From positions 2,232,001 through 2,296,000 of the forward strand of contig NBBA01000002.1 in the NCBI GenBank assembly GCA_002794785.1: a stretch of 64,000 bases of DNA. The letters run 5' to 3'. The stretch's first letter is position 1. Every line of letters starts with the position of its first letter. Below the pieces are notes generated by a model. The model had not been told where the DNA came from, searched no databases, and was given only the letters and a program-made list of their open reading frames with translations. Shown piece by piece: positions 24,701-36,687 of this stretch. Made by a program: the position numbers and the translations under genes. This DNA is from Coniferiporia sulphurascens. Lineage: Eukaryota; Basidiomycota; Agaricomycetes; Hymenochaetales; Hymenochaetaceae.

Positions 24701-27238
24701 CTTGTCGCCCACACAGCCTTTTCCAAAGGGTCAAAAGACAGGGGCTGGAGTACGTTTTCGTCTTTTACCAGTGCTTAATCATATTGATATCCGCCTATAC
24801 TTAGTTGAGCCAATTAAACTCCGAAGAACAAAGGCCAAGTTCATCCTAGGTTCGGCCATCGACATCAAGTCTTGCGAAGTGGACGACCCGAGAATCCTCC
24901 GTGGTCTTTCTTCGTCTCTAATAGATATTGAACTCGTTGAACCGAGAGAACTAGCTGATGGCGAAGGTCCATACTCTGAGATCACTGTTCCGAGCTTCTT
25001 CCCTCCGGGAAGTGTCATGCTGTTCGAGACGCAGCTGCAAGGCATTGAAGAAGACCTTGATACGTTTTGCAGCACTGGCGCCGAAGATGCCTTTGGAAAT
25101 CTCGATTTTGTTGACCTCAATGTCATCTTGCACCGAGCAGAGGGTGAAGAACTTGACGCAACGTCTGGATCGTTTGGTGTGTATGAAGTTCCAGCATTGG
25201 GGAAACTCGTTTACTGCGGCTTGGAAGGCTGGATGCATCCTCTTCGTCATATTATCATGTATAACGACCTTGGTCACCCTCTTTGTGGAAATTTGAGGGA
25301 TGGGACTTGGGCGTTTGATTATACTCATGACCGATTAGTGAAGTATGTTCTTAGTTTTGCTGGTCGTCACCTTGCTCACTTTCCTTTAGGCAAATCGACA
25401 CACTCCCCCGACTTGCCTCACCGGCCAAATGGTTTAAGGATAGGTTTGACAGGATAAAAACAAGTATTCCACCGTTTTTACGACCTAAGTATTTTGCTAT
25501 CGTCATATCAACCGCGTACAAGGCAGCTAGACGGGTTGCCGTTGAACAATGCTCCGATTTTATTGCCTCTGGGCATGATCTCACTCAAGATTTGGCACTT
25601 TGCTCTATCCAGATGTACGGGCTCGTGCAGTCTGCATCGTTAGACCCAAGCAAGGCTGTCCCATCCCTTGCGGCTGGATTGCCTCACTTCACCGCTGGCT
25701 GGGCGAGGACATGGGGAAGAGACGTGTTCATATCACTTCGCGGGCTTTTCCTCACAACCGGCAATTTTGATGGCGCAAGGAAGCATATCTTGGCATTTGC
25801 GTCGACACTCAAGCACGGGCTGATTCCGAACCTCTTAGACTCGGTGAGGAACCCTAGGTATAACTCGCGTGACTCGCCATGGTGGATGCTCCAGAACATC
25901 CAAGACTATGTGAAGATCGCACCCGATGGACTCTCCCTCTTATCAGAGCCTGTAAGGCGTCGCTTTCCGAAGGATGATTCATTTGTCCCATGGGATGATC
26001 CAAAGGCATATGCGTACTCAAGCACAATCGCTGAAATCATCCAGGAAATCCTTCAGCGCCACTGTGATGGAATACACTTCCGTGAATATAATGCCGGCCC
26101 GAACCTCGATATGCAGATGCGAAACGAGGGCTTTAACATCGATATTCACGTTGATTGGACGACCGGATTTATTCTTGGGGGGAATAGACACAATTGTGGG
26201 ACCTGGATGGACAAAATGGGCGAGTCTATGAAAGCAGGAACGAAGGGAGTACCTGGGACTCCGCGCGACGGAGCACCTGTGGAAATCACTGGTCTCGTGG
26301 CAAGCACATTACGTTGGTTGGATGAACTGTCGCAAGCTGGTAATTTTCCCTTCAAAGGGGTAGAAGCAACGGGTAAGCTTGTTGTATATGCGATCTTAGG
26401 ACATACATTTATTCCCTCTAGTTGACGGTACCTGTCGCCTCGTGACATACAAGGAATGGGCTGATCTAATAAAGGCGAACTTCGAAAATCACTATCATAT
26501 TCCGTCCGGTAAGCTTGCTCTTTCCTTCTTTCCTTACTTTAGGCGAGCACATTAAATTTTTTTCGACGCCACTGTCAGATCCCTCCGATGATGCAGGATA
26601 TCACGTCAATCCTAGTCTCATCAACCGCCGTGGAATCTACAAAGATGTCTTTGGTTCCGGTGAAGATAGGCAATGGTCCGATTACCAATTGCGCTGCAAT
26701 TTCCCTATTGCAATGGTGGTTGCCCCCGAACTTTTTCATCCAGCGCACGCGCTTGTAGCCTTAAAGATTGCAGACAAGACGCTACGCAGTCCACTAGGTA
26801 TGAAAACGCTCGACCCTAGCGACGCACAATACCGGCCCAATTATGATAACTCCAATGACTCTGACGACCCGAGTGTCGCGAAGGGTTTGAATTATCACAA
26901 TGGACCTGAGTGGGGATGGCCAATTGGCTACTTCCTCAGAGCATATTTGCACTTTGACATTCTGATCGGCGAAGGAAAGAAGGTAAATATAAATCTTGGT
27001 TCTGACAGATTTCCCGTGCCTGACGTACGATTCCCAGGACAAGGACGTCACTCTTCATCGCCTCCTTACTCGCCTCCTGCCCATAAGACATCATATCCAG
27101 AACGATCCGTGGCATGGAGTCCCAGAGCTAACCAATGAAAACGGGTCATACTGCCATGACTCCTGTAATACGCAGGCGTGGAGCGCGAGTACGCTGCTCG
27201 ACTTCCTCGAAGATGTTCACAAGATCAACAATCCATAA
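21787..27238 (+). CDS. GDB1: Glycogen debranching enzyme (4-alpha-glucanotransferase / amylo-1,6-glucosidase)
   Basis: A bifunctional cytosolic enzyme that moves maltosyl/maltotriosyl stubs and then hydrolyses the remaining alpha-1,6 glucose during glycogen breakdown. The spliced product is about 1,500 residues, as expected. The transferase half (GH13-like) shows [36 protein letters not shown], the nucleophile region [16 protein letters not shown] (about 23886-23935) and [16 protein letters not shown] with the acid/base Glu. The glucosidase half shows [37 protein letters not shown] (about 26103-26159), [17 protein letters not shown] and the terminal [16 protein letters not shown] 21787 ([12 protein letters not shown]) is used; the frame extends upstream only to a TTG at 21730. 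At least seven introns occur. The stop is TAA 27236-27238. No break was found. Confidence 0.95.
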
Positions 27239-27652
27239 TGATAGAAGTATCAGGTATCAGCGCGTCTCGTTGAGGATTAATTTTTTTGTTCTCGGCAAGC
27301 TTTGTTTTCCCGCGCCCGTCATACTTACCAGTTCCTCACGTTAGCTTTCGATTGGAAAAGAGAGGTTTTGCTTAACTTCGCAAATTCGCACCAAAGTTGA
27401 ATAATCCATATGTACTATACAGTATATGGCATATGACGATCAATATGTTCCGGCTTATTTGACATGCACGTTTTCGAATGGTACCTGTGTTACTCTTGAA
27501 GTAGCGGCCTGGCATATACAGGAATGCACAGTACGTACGTACGTATTGAGTTGGTTCTCAAAATCAAATACCGCCACTTGTAATGGAACTAGAGCTAAAA
27601 TTTACCCGCTGTGCGACACAAAGAATGAACGCCGAAACGGCCTACTGTCGTA

Positions 27653-28266
27653 TGACCCCTGTTGCAAATTCTCAGTATTTTCCTCGTGCCGCCGCTCAAA
27701 CTCATTTTTAGCGCCTGGAAAGTTGTACACTAGATATCTTTTCATACCTCCTATAGAAATTCCGAGGTATTTTGTATTACTAGTAGCGCGAGGTGCCCCC
27801 CTCAGGCTCTTGCAAAGTTTCTGTCACGGAGCGTCACGGTAGTATTCAGACTCTGATAAATAGGGCTTCGGCACTGGTTTGTACAACTTCGTAAGCCACA
27901 GTCCCAATCGGAGTTTCACATGTGATCGCATTTTGTCACTCTTCTGTCACCTAGCAAATCTCTACGGCACTTATTTCTCTGGTAATTAGTGTAGCAAATC
28001 CTGACATAATACGCAGTGTACGGTACTGTATAAGTCATAGCAAAATGTGGGAATATCATGCAAGACGGGAGACCTGATGTTGACCATGGACAAACCTACT
28101 GTTTTGCCTGCAGGTTCGCAACACAAAATTATTTCACGAAAAAAAACCTCACAGCTGTAAAATTGCACTGATATACATCCATTTTGATAATTTACGGCAT
28201 TGGCTATGATTTGTGGAAGCCGGGAATTGAAGGTGACCCCTGTTGCAAACCTTGCAACAGGGGTCA
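27653..28266. mobile_element. MITE-like element, 614 bp, 15-bp TIRs, TA target duplication
   Basis: The left end reads TGACCCCTGTTGCAA (27653-27667) and the right end is its exact reverse complement, TTGCAACAGGGGTCA (28252-28266). Both ends are directly flanked by TA (27651-27652 and 28267-28268), as expected of a TA-target transposition (Tc1/mariner superfamily type). An extra copy of the left-end sequence lies at 28234-28248, making a 33-nt perfect hairpin with a 3-nt loop at the right end. No transposase-like frame lies inside, so if mobile it is non-autonomous. The superfamily assignment is inferred from TA flanks and size only. Confidence 0.65.
28234..28266. repeat. Perfect inverted repeat (hairpin) at right end of MITE
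   Basis: Two 15-nt arms (28234-28248 and 28252-28266) are perfect reverse complements separated by ACC. The arm sequence equals the terminal inverted repeat of the surrounding element. It could be a nested end left by tandem insertion or deletion, or a subterminal transposase site. Confidence 0.8.
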
Positions 28267-28518
28267 TACAATAGTACAGGTCAAAATGCACAAACGATCG
28301 TGATCGAATGTCAGTGTCCGATCAGAATGCCTTCCTGAGAGCCTCGGATTTTATCCACTTAGCGAGCGGCCTCTGCTCAATAACCTAGCCCTTGAAATAT
28401 TCCGGTATGCTGAACCTAAAAACTGCACCAAGTTCTTGTATAAATTCGAAACATGGTCGTGAATCGACATTCCAGTCCTCAGCGCTTTGCTCCCCTTCCA
28501 CCTTACCCGCCTTTTCGT

Positions 28519-29343
28519 ATGGTTGTCTGTACCGTATTTGCCTCCCTGTTCGCCAGCGCTGTCCTGGTCTCCGCAGGCTCCATTGGCAGCGCATATGATC
28601 CTATACCCGGAAACTGCAATGTGTCCCATGTTAAACCCTTTACTCCCCCGCACCAGACCAATGTCTCCGCTCCGCATGGTGAACATCCGTTTACGATTGC
28701 CTTCGGGGTCGGGGTGCAGAATTATACGTGCACGAGTGCGGGTTCCTACAGGTAAGCTATCCTGCCGCATTGTCTAGCTGCTCGCTTACAAACTTCACCC
28801 TCGCCCCGCCCCCATTAGCAGTGCAGGGGCTCTTGCAGAACTCTCGGATATAACTTGCCTACATGGTTCGCCCCTGTTTGACGCTATCACTTCTATTGTT
28901 TTCAACTTTTGGAATGCTTCGTCGAGCATCACCGCTGTCGACGTGGTCGAGACGTTTGCTCCCCAGTATCCTCATCTTGGACAACACTACTTCGCTATAA
29001 ATCCCTTTACGGGGACGGGCCTGAATCCTGTGTTCGACTTCCGCGCGACGTCACGTATTGGTGATCCGAACGCGTATACGCTCATGAACAAGACGGGCGA
29101 TATTCCTGCGCCAACCGGTCCACAGGACGTGGACTGGCTCGAACTCACTAGTATCGAGGGGTCTCTGGCGAAGCATGTGCTCCGCCTGGACACGCGTTTT
29201 GGCCAGCCGCCTGAGACAGTGTGTAGCGCATAGATTTTGCTGGCACAAAGTATAACTTTCCTGACGTGTTCGTATTTTTTAAGTGCACGCCCGGGTCTCC
29301 TCTGCTCTCCGTTAAATACACAGCTCAGTATTGTGAGTCGTAA
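28519..29343 (+). CDS. Secreted DUF3455 family protein
   Basis: A small secreted fungal protein of the DUF3455 family (often mislabelled malate dehydrogenase in fungal annotations); its biochemical role is unknown. ATG 28519 gives a clear signal peptide, MVVCTVFASLFASAVLVSAG, followed by the family blocks HPFTIAFGVGVQNYTCTSAG, AGALAELSDITCLHGSPLFD, HYFAINPFTGTGLNPVFDFR, DWLELTSIEGSLAKHVLRLD and, on the last exon, CTPGSPLLSVKYTAQYC. Introns: GTAAGC at about 28752 to CATTAG at about 28819, and 29219-29283 (GTGTGT...TTTAAG). The last exon (29284-29343) is outside the plain frame, which stops at 29233, but splices in phase to TAA 29341-29343. An in-frame ATG at 28453 would bury the signal peptide. 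It converges on the SET-domain gene. Confidence 0.85.
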
Positions 29344-29577
29344 TAGTCGGACTTACGCATCCCCCTTCTAACAGCAGCGTGCAATAGGGTTCTACAATTG
29401 AATACTTTGATCGGATTTTCTGGGTTTCAATGGAAATGATCACTTAGTAATCGCTCTGAAACATATTTCCCTCCATCGGACCTACATACCTAGCTACATG
29501 TTCTGTCAGACCAAACTTCTTTGCAGCAATTCTTTCTAGCCAGGTAAAAAGGCATCCAAACGGCTATGCGGCCGAAA

Positions 29578-32016
29578 TCACAAGTCCCAGCTCAAACTCT
29601 CATACACCTTTGAGTACCCTTCCTTAAAAAGTCGGCGGTGCCCACCAATAATCTCCATGGTATTCTCCGCGATGCGCTTCCATGACTCGGCCGTGCGCTT
29701 TTTGCCCAACTGCCAGCATACACTTGACTGTTGCACAAGCGTTTTTACGACAAAAGGGTGGTAGAATCCGTGCTGCACTAGCGTGACATCCCCACCGCCA
29801 CTTGTTCTTTTTGCAGCGTCTGGAGGTGATGTGTAATCAAATGAGAAACCCAAAGAGGCGAGATATCGCGCATTTATCCGTACGGCATCCTCTGTAAAAG
29901 CTGTGCCAAGATAAAGATAACACGCAAACAGATAAGCGAGAGGCTCCAGCAAGGGAAATCGGGGCTCATCGCAAGTCGGACGAGTAAAGGATGCTTCAAG
30001 TGCATCGCATACCGACAAAACCTCTCGCGCAACCTCTAGGACCACGGCATCGTCCGGACGCGTCTCTTCGTCCTGAGCCGCATCAGTGCGCAACGACTCC
30101 GACGGTGCACGCATGCTCAGCTCTTTGACGCACTGGACGAGGTCGGCGCGTCGCTGACGCACTGCAGAACCTTCTTTTTCCTCAATCCTGCAAAAAGAAC
30201 AGCTGCAGATTGTGCCCGGCGGCCGGGAAAGCTCTGCTCGGCGTTCCTCGAATGGGAGTGTCGGGTTCGCGTGTGATATAGTGATGGGTGCACCGCGCGG
30301 GATATCGCTGCACGCGCGCAAAATAAGGACGTCGGCAAGGAAGCTACGTACAGCGTTCGGGAGACAAGAGTGTTTGAGGTGGGCGCGCGAGCCAAGGGGC
30401 CATATTCCCAATCCTTGCACAGCAGGAGTGGCGGAGAGTGGGAAAGGGTGGATAGCAGGAAATGGAATGACGTATGACTCGCGAATAGTATCTAGAAGGT
30501 TTCTTGTTTGGATAATTGTCAGTGACTTATGAAGGGGATTTCAGCAGGTTGAAACGTACATATCTACAAGTGGCCGTCCATCAACAATGGATATTTGGTC
30601 GAGGGTATTTTCCCCATCGTACACCTTCAGACCCCGTCCCAGACCTAAAATCGGGTCACTTACGGCTGGATTGTCCAAAAGTTTTACTGCAATCTTCTGC
30701 GTTAACTTCCAGCCTTCGCCATAGCCGATAATGCCCCTTGTAACGTCACAAACCAATGCTCTTTCTTCGTCTTTTAGTTCATGAGGATACAGCACTTCGA
30801 ATGCCTTACTGCATACTAAAAGGTCACCAGCCTTAACATTCTTTGTTGCAACGAGTAAGCCATCGCTGAGGGTTACTGGACCCATGTAATCTGCGACATC
30901 GGCCCGTGGACTCGGTTTCCTCGCCTCGTTGACAAGGGATATCCAATCATATTTCCCATCTTCCTGTTCTCCCACCCTCAGTCTGGTCCTCGCCAAGGTA
31001 ATCTTTGCCTCGCGATTCTGGGGAAATGCAGCGACAAGCTGTTCAAGATACTTAAGGGCATCAGAGAACCGACCCAAAGCATATAAAGCACGAGCGCCAC
31101 GGAAAAGTGCCTTCTCGTTTTTTTGACTACCGGACAGACTGACCACCTGCTCGGCATCTGAAGCGGCGGCGCCAAAACCGCCTAGTTGTAAGCTAGCCTG
31201 TGCACGATTGAGTAAAAGGGATATCTTGAGAGCTGGTGTGTGTTCACGTCTGAGGCCCTCTGAATATCTTTTAAGAAGGCAAAATAGGTTAACAACTACC
31301 AATAAGATCCCATCCTGTGGTATAAATACGTACAAATCAATTGCCGTCCTGTATAGCTTATTTTTAAACGCCTCGTTACCAAGATCCTTCAATTTCTCGC
31401 TGACAGAACAAGACAAGTCATCAGGAAAGGCCATCTTCCAGCTTTCCGGATAAAGCGAATCCCCCTCTGTGAGATACAGAAGGTCTGAGGGATGGTCGAC
31501 CCGTATCCCGCTCGTACTTTCCTTCGCCGCTTCACAATATGGCTCTTTAATGGCTAGCACGGCTCCAGCGGGGAGGACGTTGAGACAATCTACATTCCGT
31601 CCATAAAGGATGTTATGGACGCGTAAATTGTGTACGGCTCCATGCTCGTCTTCCACGATCGATTGCAGTGTACCCTCACCAGCCGCAGCAAACTCGCGAG
31701 GCGTCGCAATCGTCCGGACTACGAGTACTCGCCCGTGGGCCTGTTCGCACCAGCGGAGCTCCTCTATGTAAATCTTCCCGAGATCGGCTAGAGGCGTCGA
31801 TACGCATGGTACACGGTGGAAGATATACAAAGGATCGGGTGCAGCGGGCTTGCGAATGCTGTCTGCGACTCGCAGGGCGGCATGCTGGGCGAGCAGATCG
31901 GGGCGAGATGCTGGCGAGACGGTGCGGCCACGGATTTTTGTGAGGTGTAGAAGGACACTATTTCCGTACTCCAAGATCTGCGAATAATCTTCGCTAGTCC
32001 CAGCGAGTTGTTGCAT
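29578..32016 (-). CDS. TPR and SET domain protein (putative protein lysine methyltransferase)
   Basis: The product starts MQQLAGTSEDYSQILEYGNS at 32016; the frame to 32037 begins with TTG, not ATG. A TPR block covers KLKDLGNEAFKNKLYRTAID through LLLNRAQASLQLGGFGAAAS and KALFRGARALYALGRFSDAL (about 31500-31000). A SET region follows: YMGPVTLSDGLLVATKNVKA near its start and LKHSCLPNAVRSF (the conserved HSC.PN site for S-adenosylmethionine) at about 30360, then GAPITISHANP and a cysteine cluster ICSCSFC resembling a post-SET zinc site. The C-terminus is helical and ends YESLSWDL. This is the fungal TPR-SET (SMYD-like, no MYND finger seen) class; the substrate is unknown. Two introns (about 31330-31265 and 30560-30490) interrupt it. 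It lies tail to tail with the DUF3455 gene and downstream of CPS1 on the same strand. Confidence 0.85.
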
Positions 32017-32265
32017 TATGATCGCAAGTTTGGCCAATTCTCAAAATAATCAAGAACTTGAGTGGAATAAGGACATAGTTCGGATTACTATTCATCACCA
32101 TCACGACCGCAAGTGTGAGAAGTGCGCGTTGGTCCGGGTAACGCGTACTACGCGCACTGCTTACATACTTAAGCTACTGATCAACGCTGTACTTACGATA
32201 TGAATCCAAATTTTCTCTCATACAGATTTGCGCTCAGCCCTATAACAAATTCTGCAATTGAACGT

Positions 32266-34723
32266 TTAGATGTCCGATTCGTCTACGTTCAGGATGAGCG
32301 TTACGAAGAACCGAATCATCTCGACGAAACTGTCCACGACAATAGCTGAAACGTTATTCAACAAATACGGCTCGTCAAGAATGAGGGGATATCATAGGCT
32401 TACATTCATTAACAGTGTGCACACCACCGGGAATGGAACCAGAGCTGAATAGATTATTGTGATTGTAGCGGAAAATGTGCCTCGTAAGCTTCCAGTAGTA
32501 CCGAGTGTCTATAGCAGAATACGCATCAGTCGCATTCATCTCAACACATTGCATAATCATACCAGTGTTTCCCGTCATGATTCCTGGAGCAACCTGCACT
32601 TCCTCATTTGCAAAGCCTCTGTGCGAATTGTACGTTGCACGAATGGTCCCCGAAAGCAGCTCGTACGGCGCCCCGTTGGTAGGAGTGACGGGTGCTGGCT
32701 CAAGTGCCGTACCAAATGCATCGGAGAGAGTAAGTGCACCATTCCCACCATTGTGTATGTTTTGTCCGAAAGCATTGTAGGTTAGGTTAAACCCTGCTGC
32801 GAGGTCGCCTAGGAGCTTAGCGTCGCGCTCCTTAACCGCTGCCACGGTACTCAACAAAGAAAATATCAATTATTGGTCCCATGATAGTGTGAGGAGCACC
32901 ATAAAACTATACCTCTGCGTAGCAATACGGTGGTTGACTACAGCCCATGCCTGCTCGGGCAGCGCATTTGTCTTTACACCACCCTGTATGAGATCAATAG
33001 CCTGCGTTGTGCCGACGAAGCTCCTGAGCATCCGGTCTTTTGCAACGAATTTCTCCAGCTTGTGGAGTGCCTTGTTCGAAGTGGTAGACTTCAGAATTGT
33101 TTTGCGAAGGTTTTTGTCCATGTCGGGCGCGTGTGCAGCTAAGCATTGCATCATTCCATAAATAGGTGTGGTGCGATCTAGTGCGGCTGGTATGGGGTTC
33201 GACTCGAATTTTACGAGAAGGGCAGAGAGCATGCCAATACTCTGCGCGCTTTGTGTTAGGCATATAGAGTGGATGATTGAGAACTTTCGAAATTACAGTG
33301 TGGAGAGGCGGAATGCTCGAGTGACCACCAGGAGACGACACTTCGACACGAGTATCAATGTAACCCTTTTCACCAACTGCCGGGACTGCGAAAACACCGC
33401 CGTATTGTGTTGAGAAACCTCCTGTGCATGGTGTGAGGTCGTGGAATTGCGGAACAGAGCAAATGGTTATACGAACCTCCTTCGTCAACGAGCATGGCGA
33501 ATGCATCCTCGCCATAAGCCGTCTCCAAATACTTGCCTAGTTCATGTGCTCCCTGTTTTAGTTTAAGCGTTAAACGTACTAATATCAGGAACTGGAAACG
33601 TTATTTACGCACGTAAAGCCCGGATACTTCCTCATCGAATCCGAATGTAAGAACGACTTTGCGTGTGGGCTCAAACTTGGCATCCAAAAGCGTCTCAATT
33701 GCAGACCTGAAGTGAAATCAAGGATGGTTGATTGTTTTATCGGCGCGTGAAGGACGTACAATACGCCCACGAGACCACTCTTGTCGTCTGAGCTGCCACG
33801 TCCCCAGATCCTTTCCCCTAGAAGTCCATTAGGTTGGAAATGGCGAGTAGGTAGCACTCATACTTACCATCGAAAAACCCAGAGAAAGGAGGGTGGACCC
33901 ATTCTTCGACAGTCCTCGGATCGACGGGGACGACATCTAGCTAGACGTCAGCCTTCCTTATACTTTCAGGAATATCAAAAACACACCTTGATGAGCAGCG
34001 AGGAGCAATGGCTTTAGTGAGACGTCCGAGCCTTCCCATTCATAAAGCAGTCCATATGTGTTGACTAAAAACGCCGCATTAAATGTCATAAATCAACCAG
34101 TAAAGATCAAGGCCCGAACCTTTAGTCAATTTCAAATTGGCGTGGCTAAGATCAACTTTGAGTATGTGTCCGGCCAATCAAGCAGTACAACTTACACCAG
34201 AGGGAATGCTTTCGCTAGGTAGTCGTGGAAAGGCCCAAACTTCTCCCAGCGTGGGTCGACGCCCACGGGATCCATTTGGTCGTACGACTCGGTTCTGTGT
34301 GCGTACAGTAAGCGAAAAAAAATCATTCTAGATATACCTTTTGAAGAGAACTCACGGAACTCCGACGGCGCCAGCTAGCCAATCAATGGACTTTTCCTTG
34401 AAACTACTCGTACCGAGCTGCTCGCTGAGCTGGTCCCATAGTGCCTTGTTTTTCTCCGGAAGCAGCTGTTCAACCTGGGGACAGAGCGCTTGGGACTGCA
34501 CAGCTCCATGAACAACGACTCCCTTAACATAGTCGACACTATCGCCATATGAGATGCCGTAGAACTTGCAAAGACCGTTTGTGCCTAAGAGGAGCCCAGC
34601 AATACCCGCGCACAATGCGATGTTGCGCCGCTTGCAAGATGCAACGTCCGTACGCGGCATGGACAGCTCCGACATCGGGAGCAAGGACCCAGAGCTGCTC
34701 TTCTCGGTTTTCAGACTGGCCAT
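32266..34723 (-). CDS. CPS1: Vacuolar carboxypeptidase S (M20 family, Gly-Xaa carboxypeptidase)
   Basis: A zinc carboxypeptidase that releases amino acids from small peptides in the vacuole lumen. The N-terminus from ATG 34723 (in a strong ACCATGGCC context) has a basic patch and one transmembrane anchor (CKRRNIALCAGIAGLLLGTN), as in yeast Cps1. M20 metal-site motifs after splicing: LLLAAHQDVVPVDPRTVEEW (about 33990-33905), GRGSSDDKSGLVGVL (33810-33770) and LTFGFDEEVSGLY (33665-33610). The dimerisation domain has VSSPGGHSSIPP. The C-terminus splices GGVHTVNE to SIVVDSFVEMIRFFVTLIL through an intron starting GTAAGC near 32405, ending at TAA 32268-32266, beyond the plain frame. About ten introns are present. 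A GTCACGTG-type site lies 131 bp upstream. Confidence 0.92.
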
Positions 34724-34853
34724 GGTCGTCGACTTTACCATGACAATGTGGGAAAGAGACAGCGACGATACCACTTATCCACTGCTACTTATCTGTAAGC
34801 AGCACCATGCGGTCATTTCCGGCAGCGCGTCCGTCGCGTCCGCAGGCACACAA

Positions 34854-34859
34854 CACGTG
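34854..34859. promoter_or_regulatory. CACGTG E-box upstream of CPS1
   Basis: Read on the gene's strand the site is ATCACGTG, matching RTCACRTG, and lies 131 bp before the CPS1 start codon. Evidence is the motif and position only. Confidence 0.35.
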
Positions 34860-34950
34860 ATCAGATTGGAAGCCAGTAGTCATGCAAGTAATGCTGCGCT
34901 ATTGAGCGTAGAAATGCAAAATTGAAGAGAGAAATTAAAACATCAGGAAA

Positions 34951-36145
34951 TTACCGATCTTTACTAGCGTATATTACTTCTAACTCCCCTATCTCCCCAG
35001 GCACATAATTATCCACATTCTCACCCATCTCATACACAGAACCTTGTTGCATCGAGAACGTGTCCGTTGGCAACGAAAGAACATCTGGGGGTGTTCGTGT
35101 TAAATATAGCCTATGCAGCGAGTCCTCGGCCGCCTTAAAGTAAGAATGTGAGTCAAGATATGCATTTTAGCAATTGGGAGGCGTACCCGGTACTCAGCCA
35201 TTTTTAGCGAGCTTCCAAATCCTTCACCAAGCTTCTCCGCCCCGGAAAAGATACCAACTACAAACATAGGAGAGTTGGACAGTCTTCCAGTCTCCTTCAG
35301 TAATCTGTGATGCGTTTTATTAGTGATAAAACCATGCTGGAAGAAACTTCAAGAGGCTACGAACCTAGATATTGGTCGCTCTCGCTGAAATTTCGAGACT
35401 GTTCGACTGAGCGCCATTTTCGGGTCACGAAACTTTATTAACGGTCGAAGGTCTACATCGCGGCTGAGAAAGTACGAGTGTACGAATTTGCGTGCAGTGG
35501 GGAGAGAACGGCGTTGGTAGACAAGGGCAGTGAGTGCACGGGGAACCGTTGCAAGGGCCTCGGTTAAAGTGACAGGTTTAGGTGCTGATGAAAGAGAGTC
35601 CTGAATGTAATGCGTTGGGCTTTCAGTAGCTTCAATAAGATAGCTGTGACACGCACCGGTCTGTTCCAGCGTAGTAGAGGGGTCGCACCCATTTCCTTCG
35701 CTATTGTTGCACACGTGAGGGGTCCGACGTATGCACTCACGGCTGCTTTGAGTACGCGCGTCGGCAGATGCGGATAGGAAGCATGCAGATACTCGGTCGC
35801 GAAAAGACCTAGGAGCGAATTGCCGAACGCTGCGAGGTTTGCATTTGAGTGCAACGAGAGCTCGCCCGGGTTATGTGTTGCGTAGAATGGAGGATATGAC
35901 GGATGCGTGAATGCCTGAAGAAGTTCCTCGTCGTTCTGTACCACCTTTGCCAGCCCTATCCTATGCGCGAATGCGGCGAGCGCAGAGGCGGGTGGTTTTT
36001 GGAGGTTCGCCCAAGTCTCTGGAGAGAAATGAACAGGGGTTGCATTAAAGATAGCCTCCTTCGGGGGGAAATAGCGAAGGGTAGAAACTGGCGTCGACGC
36101 AATCTGGGCCGCCTTCGACGCTAAGCTCTTCACTGCCTGCGCCAT
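34951..36145 (-). CDS. MRPL3: Mitochondrial large ribosomal subunit protein mL44 (MRPL3), RNase III fold
   Basis: A mitochondrial ribosome protein with an RNase III-like domain followed by a double-stranded RNA-binding fold. The product begins [20 protein letters not shown], a basic and Ser/Ala-rich presequence suitable for import. The RNase III-like part reads [33 protein letters not shown] and [20 protein letters not shown]; the catalytic signature (ERLEFLGDA-type) is degenerate, as expected for the non-enzymatic mL44 family. After introns follow [20 protein letters not shown] and the dsRNA-binding part [20 protein letters not shown] with [18 protein letters not shown]. The last exon runs to TAA 34953-34951. 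Its start is 542 bp from the divergent F-BAR gene. Confidence 0.88.
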
Positions 36146-36687
36146 TAACCAGGTAGTAACAGCAAGGTCCTCCTTCCGCGACCGATGCCTGCCAAACGAG
36201 TGAATACGCTAAAAATCGGGTCGTGGGATCCGCTTTGGTAATACGTTCCGTTATTAGCGTCATTTTATTGTAATTGGAAATATGTCACACCGAAAGCCGG
36301 CTCGCCAGTCACCTGCTTTCCATATTAGGACAGATTGCCGAACCGGCACAGGACCGGGATGGTCGAGCGCAGCACTACTAGGCCAGTAACTGCTGTTAAC
36401 TAAAGGTACTGGCAGTCCCATCGTCCACACTAGATACATTTCCTTCATCTTAAGGTCTTTCTGTTTTTCAGAGAAATAATTCTGTGAAGCATCGTTTTGT
36501 CTTCTTTTTACGCTCGTCGGTCCAAATCATCGCCATCAGCCCGGGAAGGCCGTAAGGCACTGCAAGACAACTCACCCGTAACACGCCTCCGAGGCCGCGT
36601 CCTGCCCGCGCGTACATATTGCTCTGTAGACCCCTGTACACGACACCACTCCTCCCAGTGGTTTCATCCTGCCTGTGCGAAAGCGAG
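36146..36687. other. Divergent promoter region, mL44 and F-BAR/RhoGAP-like genes
   Basis: 542 bp with no gene I can support. A 62-codon minus frame (36448-36260) has ATGs but no recognisable domain. It is presumed to hold both promoters. Confidence 0.45.

Larger units (their letters stand above)
27239..28518. other. Intergenic region holding a MITE-like element
   Basis: About 1.28 kb between GDB1 and the DUF3455 gene, AT-richer than its neighbours. Nearly half is the terminal-inverted-repeat element at 27653-28266. A short tandem of GTAC/ACGT units sits at about 27531-27543. A 138-codon frame from ATG 27426 runs into the element and has no recognisable domain, so it is not called a gene. Confidence 0.6.

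Noticed and set aside
27426..27842. 138-codon plus-strand frame with an ATG.
   Set aside because: Runs across the left end of the MITE, has no domain, and no homology is recognised.
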